Assembly: GCA_003527165.1 (NCBI GenBank)
Contig: DPSI01000018.1
Span: 1 to 12,703 of the forward strand
Length of the DNA: 12,703 nucleotides
From: Pseudomonas sp.
GTDB lineage: Bacteria > Pseudomonadota > Gammaproteobacteria > Pseudomonadales > Pseudomonadaceae
Direction: 5' to 3'
Made by a program: the position numbers and the translations under genes. Below are positions 5,286-12,703 of the stretch, piece after piece (positions within the stretch are counted from its first letter, which is position 1; each line of letters starts with the position of its first letter). A model generated the notes under the pieces. That model had not been told where the DNA came from and ran no database searches. It was given only the letters and a program-made list of their open reading frames with translations.

Positions 5286-7856
5286 TCACGCCTTGGCGAA
5301 GCGGATCTCGTCGCCCTCCACCTTGCCGACGATCGAGGAGCCCGGCTCGAACGCACCGGACAGTATGTTCTGGGCGAGCGGATTTTCGATCCAGCGTTGA
5401 ATGGCGCGCTTCAGTGGCCGTGCGCCATAGACCGGGTCGTAGCCAACGGCAACCAGCTTGTCCATGGCCTCATCGCTGAGCTCCAGGCTCAGTTCGCGTT
5501 CTGTCAGACGTTGCCTCAAGCGGCCCAACTGGATCTGAGCGATGCCCGCGATCTGCTCGCGCGCCAGCGGGTCGAATACCACCACTTCGTCGATGCGGTT
5601 GATGAACTCCGGCCGGAAGTGGCTGCTCACGGCGTCCATGACCGCTGCACGCTGCGCATCGGGGTCACCCACCAGTTCCTGGATCTGGCTCGAACCCAGG
5701 TTCGATGTCATCACGATCACGGTATTACGGAAGTCCACCGTACGCCCATGGCTGTCGGTCAGACGACCATCCTCAAGCACCTGCAGGAGAATATTGAACA
5801 CGTCCGAATGAGCCTTCTCGACCTCGTCCAGCAGCACCACCGAGTACGGCTTGCGACGCACGGCCTCGGTCAGGTAGCCACCCTCCTCGTATCCCACGTA
5901 GCCCGGCGGCGCCCCGATCAGACGCGCCACGGAGTGCTTCTCCATGAACTCGGACATGTCGATGCGGATCATCGCTTCCTCGGTATCAAAGAGGAATTCC
6001 GCAAGCGCCTTGCACAGTTCGGTCTTGCCCACCCCGGTCGGGCCGAGGAAGAGGAACGAACCACTAGGACGATTCGGGTCAGCCAGCCCGGCACGCGACC
6101 GGCGAACGGCATTGGCAACCGAGACCACCGCCTCGTGCTGCCCGATCACCCGCTGATGCAGCAGGTCTTCCATCTTCAGCAATTTTTCACGCTCGCCTTC
6201 GAGCATCTTCGATACCGGAATGCCGGTCCATTTCGAGACGACCTCGGCGATCTCCTCGTCGGTCACGCGGTTGCGCAGTAGCTGGTTCTCCGACTTGCCG
6301 TGCTGGTCGACCATCTGCAGGCTGCGTTCCAGATCGGGAATGATGCCGTACTGCAGTTCCGCCATCCGCGCCAGGTCGCCCTTGCGCCGCGCAGCTTCCA
6401 GATCGGCCTTGGCCTGCTCGATCTTCTGCTGCATCTGAGCAGAGCCCTGCACTTCGGCCTTCTCCGACTTCCAGATTTCTTCGAGATCGGCATACTCACG
6501 CTCCAGCTTGACGATTTCCTCGTCGAGCTTGGCCAGGCGCTTCTTGGTTGCCTCGTCGTCTTCGTTCTTCAGCGCCTCACGCTCGATCTTCAGCTGGATC
6601 AGGCGTCGATCGAGGCGATCCAGTTCCTCCGGTTTGGAGTCAATCTCCATGCGGATGCGGCTGGCCGCCTCGTCGATCAGGTCGATGGCCTTGTCCGGCA
6701 GCTGGCGATCAGTGATGTAGCGGTGCGAAAGCTTCGCTGCGGCGATGATTGCGCCGTCGGTGATGGAGACACCGTGGTGCACTTCGTAGCGCTCCTTCAA
6801 GCCGCGCAGAATGGCGATGGTATCTTCCTCGCTCGGCTCATCGACCTGCACGCGCTGGAAGCGCCGCTCCAGCGCTGCATCCTTTTCGATGTACTGGCGA
6901 TATTCATCGAGCGTGGTCGCACCGACGCAATGCAGCTCGCCACGAGCCAGAGCCGGCTTGAGCATGTTGCCCGCGTCCATCGCGCCTTCGGCCTTGCCGG
7001 CGCCGACCATGGTATGCAGCTCGTCGATGAACAGGATGACCCGCCCTTCCTGCTTGGACAGCTCATTGAGCACGGCCTTGAGGCGCTCCTCGAACTCGCC
7101 GCGAAACTTGGCACCGGCGATCAGCGAGCCCATGTCCAGCGCCAGCAGGCGCTTGTCCTTCAGACCGTCAGGCACTTCGCCATTGACGATTCGCTGCGCC
7201 AGGCCTTCAACGATGGCGGTCTTGCCGACACCCGGCTCGCCAATGAGCACGGGGTTGTTCTTGGTGCGCCGTTGCAACACTTGAATGGTCCGGCGAATTT
7301 CATCATCGCGGCCGATTACCGGATCGAGCTTGCCGTCCTCGGCGCGCTTGGTCATGTCGACGGTGTATTTGTCCAGCGCCTGACGTGACTCCTCGGCATT
7401 GGGGTCGTTGACCGCATCGCCACCGCGCAGATTACTGATGGCATTCTCCAGCGCCTTCTTGCTCACGCCCTGGGCCAGCAAGAGTTTGCCCAGACGGGTA
7501 TTGCTGTCCAGCGCGGCGAGCAGCACCAGCTCGCTGGAAATGTACTGATCACCCTTCTGCTGCGCCAGACGGTCAGCCTGATTCAGCAGGCGCGCCAGAT
7601 CCTGCGACATGTTCATGTCGCCCGTAGGATTCTGCAGTTTGGGTAGCTGATCCAGCTCCTTGGTCAACGCCTGGCGCAAGCCGTTGATATCGAAGCCCAC
7701 CTGCATCAACAGCGGCCTGATCGAACCACCCTGCTGATCCAGCAGCGCCTGCATCAGGTGCAGCGGTTCGATAGAAGAATGATCGAGGCCGACGGCGATG
7801 GATTGGGCATCGGACAGTGCAAGCTGCAGCTTGCTGGTCAAACGATCGATACGCAT
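5286..7856 (-). CDS. clpB: ClpB: AAA+ protein disaggregase
   Basis: This 856-residue hexameric chaperone works with DnaK/DnaJ/GrpE to extract and refold aggregated proteins in the cytosol. Clp N-repeats occupy residues 1-145. NBD1 has Walker A GEPGVGKT (206-213) and Walker B FIDELH (E279). A coiled-coil M-domain covers about 405-525. NBD2 has Walker A GPTGVGKT (605-612) and Walker B LLDEVE (E678). The NBD2 pore loop GYVGYEEGG keeps Y653. The NBD1 pore position 251, Tyr in E. coli, is Phe here (AGAKFRGEF). Numbering matches E. coli ClpB (857 aa) almost exactly. The start ATG 7856 has AGGTG 5 nt upstream. It follows pgeF on the same strand across a 182-bp gap that contains a sigma-32-type promoter. 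No convincing terminator follows; only a weak hairpin (5254-5272) without a T-run. Confidence 0.98.
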   Translation of the reverse strand: MRIDRLTSKLQLALSDAQSIAVGLDHSSIEPLHLMQALLDQQGGSIRPLLMQVGFDINGLRQALTKELDQLPKLQNPTGDMNMSQDLARLLNQADRLAQQKGDQYISSELVLLAALDSNTRLGKLLLAQGVSKKALENAISNLRGGDAVNDPNAEESRQALDKYTVDMTKRAEDGKLDPVIGRDDEIRRTIQVLQRRTKNNPVLIGEPGVGKTAIVEGLAQRIVNGEVPDGLKDKRLLALDMGSLIAGAKFRGEFEERLKAVLNELSKQEGRVILFIDELHTMVGAGKAEGAMDAGNMLKPALARGELHCVGATTLDEYRQYIEKDAALERRFQRVQVDEPSEEDTIAILRGLKERYEVHHGVSITDGAIIAAAKLSHRYITDRQLPDKAIDLIDEAASRIRMEIDSKPEELDRLDRRLIQLKIEREALKNEDDEATKKRLAKLDEEIVKLEREYADLEEIWKSEKAEVQGSAQMQQKIEQAKADLEAARRKGDLARMAELQYGIIPDLERSLQMVDQHGKSENQLLRNRVTDEEIAEVVSKWTGIPVSKMLEGEREKLLKMEDLLHQRVIGQHEAVVSVANAVRRSRAGLADPNRPSGSFLFLGPTGVGKTELCKALAEFLFDTEEAMIRIDMSEFMEKHSVARLIGAPPGYVGYEEGGYLTEAVRRKPYSVVLLDEVEKAHSDVFNILLQVLEDGRLTDSHGRTVDFRNTVIVMTSNLGSSQIQELVGDPDAQRAAVMDAVSSHFRPEFINRIDEVVVFDPLAREQIAGIAQIQLGRLRQRLTERELSLELSDEAMDKLVAVGYDPVYGARPLKRAIQRWIENPLAQNILSGAFEPGSSIVGKVEGDEIRFAKA

Positions 7857-7928
7857 GTAATCACCTTTCTAGTTAGGCAGGCCGGCGCATTCAATCGCAC
7901 CTCGACAAAAGCCTGCGAGATGGAACTT

Positions 7929-7956
7929 AGATAAGGTTGATTGTTGGAGATTCAAG
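7929..7956 (-). promoter_or_regulatory. Sigma-32 (RpoH) type heat-shock promoter of clpB
   Basis: On the minus strand CTTGAAT (7950-7956) and CCTTATCT (7929-7936) are separated by 13 bp. The sigma-32 consensus is CTTGAAA and CCCCATnT with a similar spacer, so the matches are 6 of 7 and 5 of the 7 specified positions. It is placed about 73 bp upstream of the clpB ATG. Heat-shock control of clpB is well established in gammaproteobacteria. Confidence 0.75.
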
Positions 7957-8038
7957 CCGGATGGCATTGACCCAGATCACTCGTCATCCGCCCGCACGGC
8001 CTGACCGGCTCGGCCAGAATATCGGACAAGCCCGGCGC

Positions 8039-8773
8039 TCAGTCGAGCCAGATCAGGCTGGCAAAGCGACCCGTACGGGCGGCGCGACGATAGGAATAGA
8101 AACGAGGATCGCTGACGGTACAGAAGCCGCCGCCGAAGACGGCAGTAACGCCGCAATCAGCAAGACGGATTCGGGCCAGATGGTAGATATCAGCCATGTA
8201 GCGGCCATTGTTGCGGCTGAGGGAAAAGGCTTCGGCCGCCGCGGCATGCTGCGATACGAACGCCTCGCGCACCTCGGCACCAACCTCGAACGCATCGGGT
8301 CCGATCGCCGGACCGAGCCAGGCCATCAACTGGGCACCAGGGGTCTCCATGGCCGCCACCGTCGCCTCCAGCATGCCGGCCGCCAGCCCACGCCAGCCGG
8401 CATGCGCCGCCGCCACCCGGGTCCCGCTGAGATCACAAAGCAGCACCGGCAGACAGTCGGCGGTCAGCACGGCGCAGGCAATACCTGTCGCGCCCGTCCA
8501 GCAGGCATCCGCAGTAGGACGGTTTCGCGGATCGGCTTCAACGGCAGTGCTCGAATGCACCTGGCTCATCCAGGCTGGCTCGCAACCGAGTACCCGCTGC
8601 AACCGTTGCCGATTGGCCGCCACCGCATCCGGGGCATCGCCTACGTGGTCGCCCAGGTTGAAACTATCGAAAGGCGCCTGACTCACCCCGCCTCGGCGCG
8701 TGGTGACGCAAGTCCGCACATGCGGAGGCGCCGGCCAATCAGGAACGATCCAATCGTCAGCCCAGTCGTTCAC
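8039..8773 (-). CDS. pgeF: PgeF: peptidoglycan editing factor (YfiH, multicopper-oxidase-like fold)
   Basis: This 244-residue protein belongs to the YfiH/DUF152 (Cu-oxidase_4) family. Its members act in the cytosol and, in E. coli, remove UDP-MurNAc-L-Ser, an erroneous peptidoglycan precursor. Related proteins have purine-nucleoside phosphorylase activity. The metal-site residues are present: H73 in SQVHS, C107 in TADCLPVLL and H124 in AAHAGWRGL. C107 and H124 fall at the same numbers as in E. coli. The start is GTG at 8773, which overlaps the rluD stop as GTGA. GAGG lies 9-10 nt upstream, and no in-frame ATG exists before the conserved core. An ATG at 8848 would read through the rluD C-terminus and is rejected. 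The overlap implies translational coupling to rluD; the gene order rluD-pgeF-clpB is common in Pseudomonas. Confidence 0.94.
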   Translation of the reverse strand: MNDWADDWIVPDWPAPPHVRTCVTTRRGGVSQAPFDSFNLGDHVGDAPDAVAANRQRLQRVLGCEPAWMSQVHSSTAVEADPRNRPTADACWTGATGIACAVLTADCLPVLLCDLSGTRVAAAHAGWRGLAAGMLEATVAAMETPGAQLMAWLGPAIGPDAFEVGAEVREAFVSQHAAAAEAFSLSRNNGRYMADIYHLARIRLADCGVTAVFGGGFCTVSDPRFYSYRRAARTGRFASLIWLD

Positions 8774-9744
8774 CCGACGAACGCCTCGCGATCCTGCTGC
8801 AGCAGTGCCAGCAACCAGACGAAATCGTCCGGCAATGGCGACTCCCATTTCAGCCGCTCGCCGCTGACCGGGTGGTCCAGTTCGAGGAAGCGCGCATGCA
8901 GGGCCTGACGCGGGAAATCGCGCAACGTTTGCACCATGGTCGGATTCGCCGCAGGCGGGATCCGAAAGCGCCCGCTGTATAGAGGGTCGCCCACCAGCGG
9001 ATAGCCGATGTGCGTCATATGCACGCGTATCTGGTGCGTGCGACCGGTCTCCAGCTTGACGCGAACATGCGTGTGCGAACGAAAGCGCTCGAGCACCCGA
9101 TAATGACTGACGGCGGGCTTGCCACCTTCGACCACGGCCATGCGTTGACGCTGTTGGCCGTGACGCCCGATCGGCGCGTTGACGGTGCCGCCAGTAATGA
9201 TCACGCCGATGACGATGGCCTCGTAGATCCGACTGACGCTACGTGCCTGCAACTGCTCGACCAGGCGCGTCTGCGCCTGCAGCGTCTTGGCGACCACCAT
9301 CAGGCCGGTGGTGTCCTTGTCCAGCCGATGTACGATACCCGCACGCGGCACATTGATGATGTCCGGTGCATGATGCAGCAACGCATTGAGCAACGTACCG
9401 TCGGCATGCCCCGCCGCTGGATGCACTACCAGACCGGACGGTTTGTTCAGCACGAGGATATGCTCGTCCTCGAAGACAATATCCAGCGGAATATCCTGCG
9501 CCACCCACTCGCCCTGCGCCTGTTGTTCGGCCGAAAGCTCCAGAACGGCGCCGGCATGCACGATGTCACGGGGGCGCAGCGCGGCACCGTCGACCGTAAG
9601 CAAGCCATCCTTGATCCAGGCAGCGAGGCGTGAACGGGAATGCTCCGAGAATAACTGAGCCGCGACCTGATCGAGGCGCTGCCCGCCGAGATCGAACGGC
9701 ACCTCGGCGCGGAGATGAATGGCCTGAGTGGAGATCGTGGACAT
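8770..9744 (-). CDS. rluD: RluD: 23S rRNA pseudouridine synthase
   Basis: This 324-residue RluA-family enzyme makes pseudouridines 1911, 1915 and 1917 in helix 69 of 23S rRNA during 50S maturation. Residues 15-75 form an S4 RNA-binding domain (RLDQVAAQLF through GAVLEL). The catalytic domain starts near 85 and contains the RLD motif GIVHRLDKDTTGLMVVA, with catalytic Asp142. TGRTHQIRVHM near 230 and YPLVGDPLY near 247 are also typical. Length matches E. coli RluD (326 aa). ATG 9744 gives the expected N-terminus, but only a weak GAAG lies 11 nt upstream. It is divergent from bamD, as in many Pseudomonas genomes, and its stop overlaps the pgeF GTG start. RluD is favoured over RluA/RluC by the S4 domain and this neighbourhood. 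Confidence 0.95.
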   Translation of the reverse strand: MSTISTQAIHLRAEVPFDLGGQRLDQVAAQLFSEHSRSRLAAWIKDGLLTVDGAALRPRDIVHAGAVLELSAEQQAQGEWVAQDIPLDIVFEDEHILVLNKPSGLVVHPAAGHADGTLLNALLHHAPDIINVPRAGIVHRLDKDTTGLMVVAKTLQAQTRLVEQLQARSVSRIYEAIVIGVIITGGTVNAPIGRHGQQRQRMAVVEGGKPAVSHYRVLERFRSHTHVRVKLETGRTHQIRVHMTHIGYPLVGDPLYSGRFRIPPAANPTMVQTLRDFPRQALHARFLELDHPVSGERLKWESPLPDDFVWLLALLQQDREAFVG

Positions 9745-10039
9745 AATTAATGGCGCTTCATAGTAGAGGAAGAGGCAACAGTGCGACGCTCAGCCAGACA
9801 TGACAGGCGATTGGCAGCGGCGTTCGAAAGTGGTTGCGAAGCCCGGGGCGTGGGCTGGCTGTCTCCCGGACCACTCACCCGAGGCGAACATGCCTTTGAC
9901 AGCGACGCAGGTGGAGCCTTTGGTTTCGGCAACACGCTTGTGTTTAAATACGGCGTCTTTGTCCCGGCCAACCGGGGCGCCCATCATAACAGGACGGCTC
10001 AGCGCGAGACAGCCAGCCGTCACAGGGACGCAAGCCGCC
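9745..10039. other. Divergent rluD/bamD intergenic region
   Basis: These 295 bp hold the promoters of two divergent genes and no credible gene. A plausible plus-strand sigma-70 promoter for bamD is TTGGTT (9920-9925) with TTAAAT (9944-9949) at 18 bp, 4 of 6 at the -10. A perfect TTGACA at 9896-9901 lacks a good -10. On the minus strand TACTAT near 9760-9765 could be a -10 for rluD, without a clear -35. A GACGGCT/AGCCGTC hairpin lies at 9993-10021. Confidence 0.4.
9993..10021 (+). promoter_or_regulatory. Inverted repeat just ahead of the bamD ribosome-binding site
   Basis: GACGGCT (9993-9999) and AGCCGTC (10015-10021) form a perfect 7-bp stem with a 15-nt loop. It ends 2 nt before the AGGGA Shine-Dalgarno (10024-10028). 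A second AGCC at 10011-10014 could pair with the same GGCT, giving an alternative, smaller fold. It may influence bamD translation; this is inference from position. Confidence 0.35.
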
Positions 10040-11047
10040 ATGCAAGTGAAACACCTGCTGCTGATCGCCATTTTCGCCCTTACCGCTGCCTGTTCGTCCA
10101 ACGAAACCATTAGCGAAAACCTCGGCGAAGCGGAACTGTACCGGCAGGCGCAGGCCGACCTGGACAACAAGAGCTACACCAGCGCCATCGACAAACTGAA
10201 GGCTCTGGAGTCCCGCTACCCCTTCGGCCGTTTCGCCGAGCAGGCGCAGCTGGAGCTGATCTACGCCTACTACCGCAACACCGAACCCGAAGCCGCCCGC
10301 TCCTCCGCCGAGCGCTTCATCCGGCTGCACCCGCAGCACCCCAGCGTCGACTACGCCTATTACCTGAAGGGGCTGGCCTCCTTCGACCAGGACCGCGGGC
10401 TGCTCGCACGCTTTCTACCCCTGGACATGACCAAGCGTGATCCGGGCGCCGCGCGTGACTCGTTCAATGAATTCGCCCAACTGACCACACGCTTTCCGAA
10501 CAGCCGCTACGCGCCGGATGCCAAGGCGCGGATGGTCTACCTGCGCAATCTGCTGGCGGCGAACGAGATCCATGTCGCCGACTATTATTTACGCCGCCAG
10601 GCCTATGTTGCGGCCGCCAACCGAGGCCGCTACGTAGTGGAAAACTTCCAGGGCACGCCCGCTGTCGGCGATGGCCTGGCCGTCATGACCGAAGCCTACC
10701 AGCGCCTGGGGCTCGACGAGCTCGCCCACTCCAGCCTGGACACGCTCAAGCTCAATTACCCGGAACATCCAAGCCTCGAAGACGGCGAGTTCGTGCCGCG
10801 CGAAAAGGAAGCCGACAACCGTAGCTGGCTGTCCCGCGCCACGCTTGGCCTGATCGAAACGGAAAACAAGGCTCCGGACAGCTCACAGTCGAACCGCGAC
10901 GTGGTCCGTCAGTACGAAAATGCCGCCCAGGATCTACCTGACGAACTGCGCCCGGTATTGAGGGAAGCGGAAGCCGAGGCAGAAAACGAACAGCCCCGTG
11001 AAGGTCGCTCCTGGTGGAGCTACCTGACCTTCGGCCTGTTCGACTGA
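10040..11047 (+). CDS. bamD: BamD: outer-membrane assembly lipoprotein (ComL)
   Basis: This 335-residue lipoprotein is the essential TPR subunit of the BAM complex, which folds beta-barrel proteins into the outer membrane. It has a short signal sequence with lipobox-like LTAAC, the lipidated Cys being C18. TPR-like repeats follow from about residue 30 to 240, with family signatures such as [24 protein letters not shown] (split here: [23 protein letters not shown]) and [17 protein letters not shown] 10040 gives the correct lipoprotein N-terminus and has AGGGA 11 nt upstream. An in-frame ATG at 9800 would add 80 residues and bury the signal peptide. It is about 90 residues longer than E. coli BamD (245 aa). 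The extension carries a motif duplicated at 261-273 and 323-335. It lies 95 bp upstream of the PP0621-like gene with no strong terminator between them. Confidence 0.96.
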   Translation: MQVKHLLLIAIFALTAACSSNETISENLGEAELYRQAQADLDNKSYTSAIDKLKALESRYPFGRFAEQAQLELIYAYYRNTEPEAARSSAERFIRLHPQHPSVDYAYYLKGLASFDQDRGLLARFLPLDMTKRDPGAARDSFNEFAQLTTRFPNSRYAPDAKARMVYLRNLLAANEIHVADYYLRRQAYVAAANRGRYVVENFQGTPAVGDGLAVMTEAYQRLGLDELAHSSLDTLKLNYPEHPSLEDGEFVPREKEADNRSWLSRATLGLIETENKAPDSSQSNRDVVRQYENAAQDLPDELRPVLREAEAEAENEQPREGRSWWSYLTFGLFD

Positions 11048-11142
11048 GATTGCGCCCGACGCTGGGACCATCGATCAGGGTGCCCTACCGCACGGAGCCT
11101 GCCAGACCGGCAGCCCGCATGGCTTAGCCAGGAAGTAGAAAT

Positions 11143-11379
11143 ATGGGTCTGTTTCGTCTGTTGTTCTGGATCATCCTGATTGCTGCGGCGTTCTGGCTCT
11201 GGCGCCGCCTGACAAGCAAGCCGAGGATGACTGGCAAACCGCAGCAGACCACTGTTACGACGGTTCGCTGTGCTCAATGCGGCGTGCACCTGCCACGCGA
11301 ACAAGCACTGCAGAGCCATGACCGGTGGTACTGCAGCCAGGCCCACCTGGAACAGGACAACAAGCCGGGTGGGAACTGA
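11143..11379 (+). CDS. Small membrane-anchored Cys/His protein, PP0621-like, function unknown
   Basis: This 78-residue protein begins with one hydrophobic helix (about residues 4-20, ending in WRR), so it is probably anchored with its C-terminus in the cytosol. The C-terminal half has C43-x2-C46-x2-H49 and C64-x3-H68 in the context WYCSQAHLEQ, with a further H59. This looks like a small zinc-binding knuckle. The context between bamD and pilS and the overall pattern match the uncharacterised PP0621 family of Pseudomonas; the family name is from memory. AGGAAG lies 7 nt ahead of ATG 11143, a strong ribosome-binding site. Its last 11 nt overlap the start of pilS, which suggests co-translation. 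No function should be assigned from sequence alone. Confidence 0.85.
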   Translation: MGLFRLLFWIILIAAAFWLWRRLTSKPRMTGKPQQTTVTTVRCAQCGVHLPREQALQSHDRWYCSQAHLEQDNKPGGN

Positions 11380-12703
11380 GCGCCTGACGTTTCTCGGCTA
11401 CCAGGGCCGGCGAATCCTTCGGCTCTACCATCTCTATCGCGTCGCGATCGCTCTGGTGCTGGTTCTGCTCATTAGCAGCGACCTGCACAACGATCTGATG
11501 CGCATGGCCAACCCGGCGGCGTTTCACTACGGCGCCTGGCTCTACCTGATTTTCAACATTCTTATCTCCGTGCTGCTGCAGAATCCGAAGCGGGAGCTGC
11601 CGGTTCTGGCCCTCGCGCTGCTGGACGTTACCCTGCTCGCGGCACTGTTCTACTTCGCTGGCGGGACGCCAAGCGGGATCGGCAACCTGTTGATTGTCGC
11701 CGTCGCCATTGCCAATATCCTGCTGCACGGACGCATCGGTTTTTTTATTGCCGCGGTCGCCGCAACCGGCCTCATCTACCTGACCTTTTACCTCAGCCTA
11801 AGCGATAGCGCTGCGAGCGGTCAGTATGTCCAGGCTGCCGCGCTTGGAACGCTATGCTTTGCCGCCGCGCTGCTGGTGCAAGGCCTGACACGGCGACTGC
11901 GGGTCAGCGAAACCCTCGCTCGCCAGCGCGCCGAGGAAGTCGCCAATCTCGAAGCACTGAACGCCCAGATCCTTCAACGCATGCGCACCGGGATCCTCGT
12001 GCTCGACCCGCAGGAACGTGTGCTGCTCGCCAACCAGGGCGCCCTCGAACTGCTCGGCCAGCAATCGCTGACTGGCGAGCGGCTGGCACCTCGCTGCCCT
12101 GAGCTAATCAGAGGGCTGCAGCAATGGCGTGACAACCCCACCCTACGGCCACGCAATTTCAAGGCAACGCCGGACGGCGCCACGCTGCAGCCGAGCTTCG
12201 CCATCCTCCAGCATGGGGTGAAGCAGGACACTCTGGTCTTCCTCGAAGACATCTCGCAGATCGCGCAGAAAGCCCAGCAGCTCAAGCTCGCCTCGCTCGG
12301 TCGATTGACCGCCAGCATCGCCCACGAGATACGCAACCCGCTCGGTGCAATCAGCCACGCCGCCCAGCTGCTACAGGAATCCGAAGTCCTGGACGCGGCG
12401 GATCTGCGTCTCACGCAGATCATCCAGGATCATTCACGACGCATGAATCTGGTCATCGAGAACGTGCTGCAGCTATCACGCCGGCGCCAGGCTGAACCGC
12501 AGCTGCTGGATCTGAAATATTGGGTACATCGGTTCGCCAGCGAATTTCGCGGGACGCTGCCTGCTGACCAGAGTGTGCATGTGGACACCCAGGGCAGCTC
12601 GCTACAAACCCGTATGGATCCGAACCAGCTGATCCAGGTCCTGACCAATCTGGTGCAGAACGGCCTGCGCTACAGCGGTCAGAAACATGGCCAGGCACAG
12701 GTA
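11369..12703 (+). CDS. pilS: PilS: type IV pilus sensor histidine kinase (3' end cut by window)
   Basis: These 445 residues of an open frame running off the window match PilS, the membrane kinase that phosphorylates the NtrC-like regulator PilR to drive sigma-54 transcription of pilA. Six hydrophobic helices lie between about residues 22 and 172, for example near 24-38, 53-70, 77-97, 104-119, 122-145 and 155-172. A PAS-like domain follows at about 195-295. The DHp domain has the H-box SIAHEIRNPLGAI with phospho-acceptor H319, the number known for P. aeruginosa PilS. The start of the ATPase domain is visible as the N-box NLVQNGLRYS (427-436). The rest of the ATPase domain lies outside the window. 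The start GTG 11369 overlaps the upstream gene by 11 nt and has AGGA 11 nt upstream. An ATG at 11318 is possible but would add 17 residues and break the H319 match. Confidence 0.94.
   Translation, partial: MGTERLTFLGYQGRRILRLYHLYRVAIALVLVLLISSDLHNDLMRMANPAAFHYGAWLYLIFNILISVLLQNPKRELPVLALALLDVTLLAALFYFAGGTPSGIGNLLIVAVAIANILLHGRIGFFIAAVAATGLIYLTFYLSLSDSAASGQYVQAAALGTLCFAAALLVQGLTRRLRVSETLARQRAEEVANLEALNAQILQRMRTGILVLDPQERVLLANQGALELLGQQSLTGERLAPRCPELIRGLQQWRDNPTLRPRNFKATPDGATLQPSFAILQHGVKQDTLVFLEDISQIAQKAQQLKLASLGRLTASIAHEIRNPLGAISHAAQLLQESEVLDAADLRLTQIIQDHSRRMNLVIENVLQLSRRRQAEPQLLDLKYWVHRFASEFRGTLPADQSVHVDTQGSSLQTRMDPNQLIQVLTNLVQNGLRYSGQKHGQAQV

Noticed and set aside
6300..7388. 362-codon open frame antisense to clpB
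   Set aside because: It is a shadow of the highly conserved ClpB reading frame, with composition typical of antisense frames.
7937..8908. 323-codon plus-strand open frame across the clpB promoter and pgeF
   Set aside because: It is antisense to pgeF and the rluD 3' end, with no domain signature. The minus-strand genes explain the region.
9896..9901. Perfect TTGACA as the bamD -35
   Set aside because: The hexamers 16-18 bp downstream (TTTGGT, TTGGTT) are poor -10 elements, so it is not called as a promoter.
9800..10039. 80-residue N-terminal extension of BamD from ATG 9800
   Set aside because: It would bury the lipoprotein signal peptide and lipobox. ATG 10040 has a suitable ribosome-binding site and gives the family N-terminus.
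11318..11368. Upstream ATG for pilS
   Set aside because: It would add 17 residues unlike PilS. From GTG 11369 the phospho-acceptor falls at H319, as in P. aeruginosa PilS.
1..12703. CRISPR arrays, insertion sequences, prophage or att sites next to the tRNAs
   Set aside because: No spaced direct repeats, transposase or integrase genes, or duplicated tRNA 3' ends were seen. The tRNA operon ends in an ordinary terminator.

Overview
The window looks like chromosomal DNA from a gammaproteobacterium of the Pseudomonas / Stutzerimonas (P. stutzeri) group. The evidence is high GC with strong GC-ending codon bias, protein sequences that read like Pseudomonas orthologues throughout, and two gene blocks familiar from Pseudomonas genomes: a TusA-like gene, bepA and nadA; and clpB, pgeF, rluD, bamD, a small PP0621-type gene and pilS. 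This is inferred from the sequence alone; no database search was run.

Left part (1-4627): a truncated TusA-family sulfur-carrier gene on the minus strand is divergent from bepA, an outer-membrane-quality-control M48 metalloprotease with TPRs. bepA converges on nadA (quinolinate synthase). Next on the minus strand is a 498-residue acetyl-CoA hydrolase / succinyl-CoA:acetate CoA-transferase with a clear intrinsic terminator. About 200 bp upstream of it hold two 19-bp dyads of the same 8-3-8 geometry.

Middle (4771-5163): a compact minus-strand tRNA operon, Asn(GTT)-Pro(TGG)-Lys(TTT). All three tRNAs have encoded CCA ends. The operon has a perfect -35 promoter with a GC-rich discriminator and a strong terminator.

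Right part (5286-12703): rluD, pgeF and clpB run leftward. pgeF starts on a GTG that overlaps the rluD stop, and clpB has a good sigma-32-type heat-shock promoter in its leader. Diverging rightward are bamD, a small membrane-anchored Cys/His protein (PP0621-like) and pilS, which is cut by the window end.

Functionally this is mostly housekeeping: envelope assembly and quality control (BepA, BamD, PgeF), protein disaggregation (ClpB), ribosome maturation (RluD), NAD synthesis (NadA), acyl-CoA metabolism, stable RNA and the start of type IV pilus regulation (PilS). I see no mobile element, CRISPR array, prophage or defence island, and no obvious new multi-gene system. The leads most worth checking are a duplicated 13-residue motif in the C-terminal extension of BamD, the uncharacterised PP0621-type protein wedged between bamD and pilS, the paired dyads ahead of the CoA-transferase, and several leader hairpins close to ribosome-binding sites. 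No gene-free stretch exceeds 300 bp.
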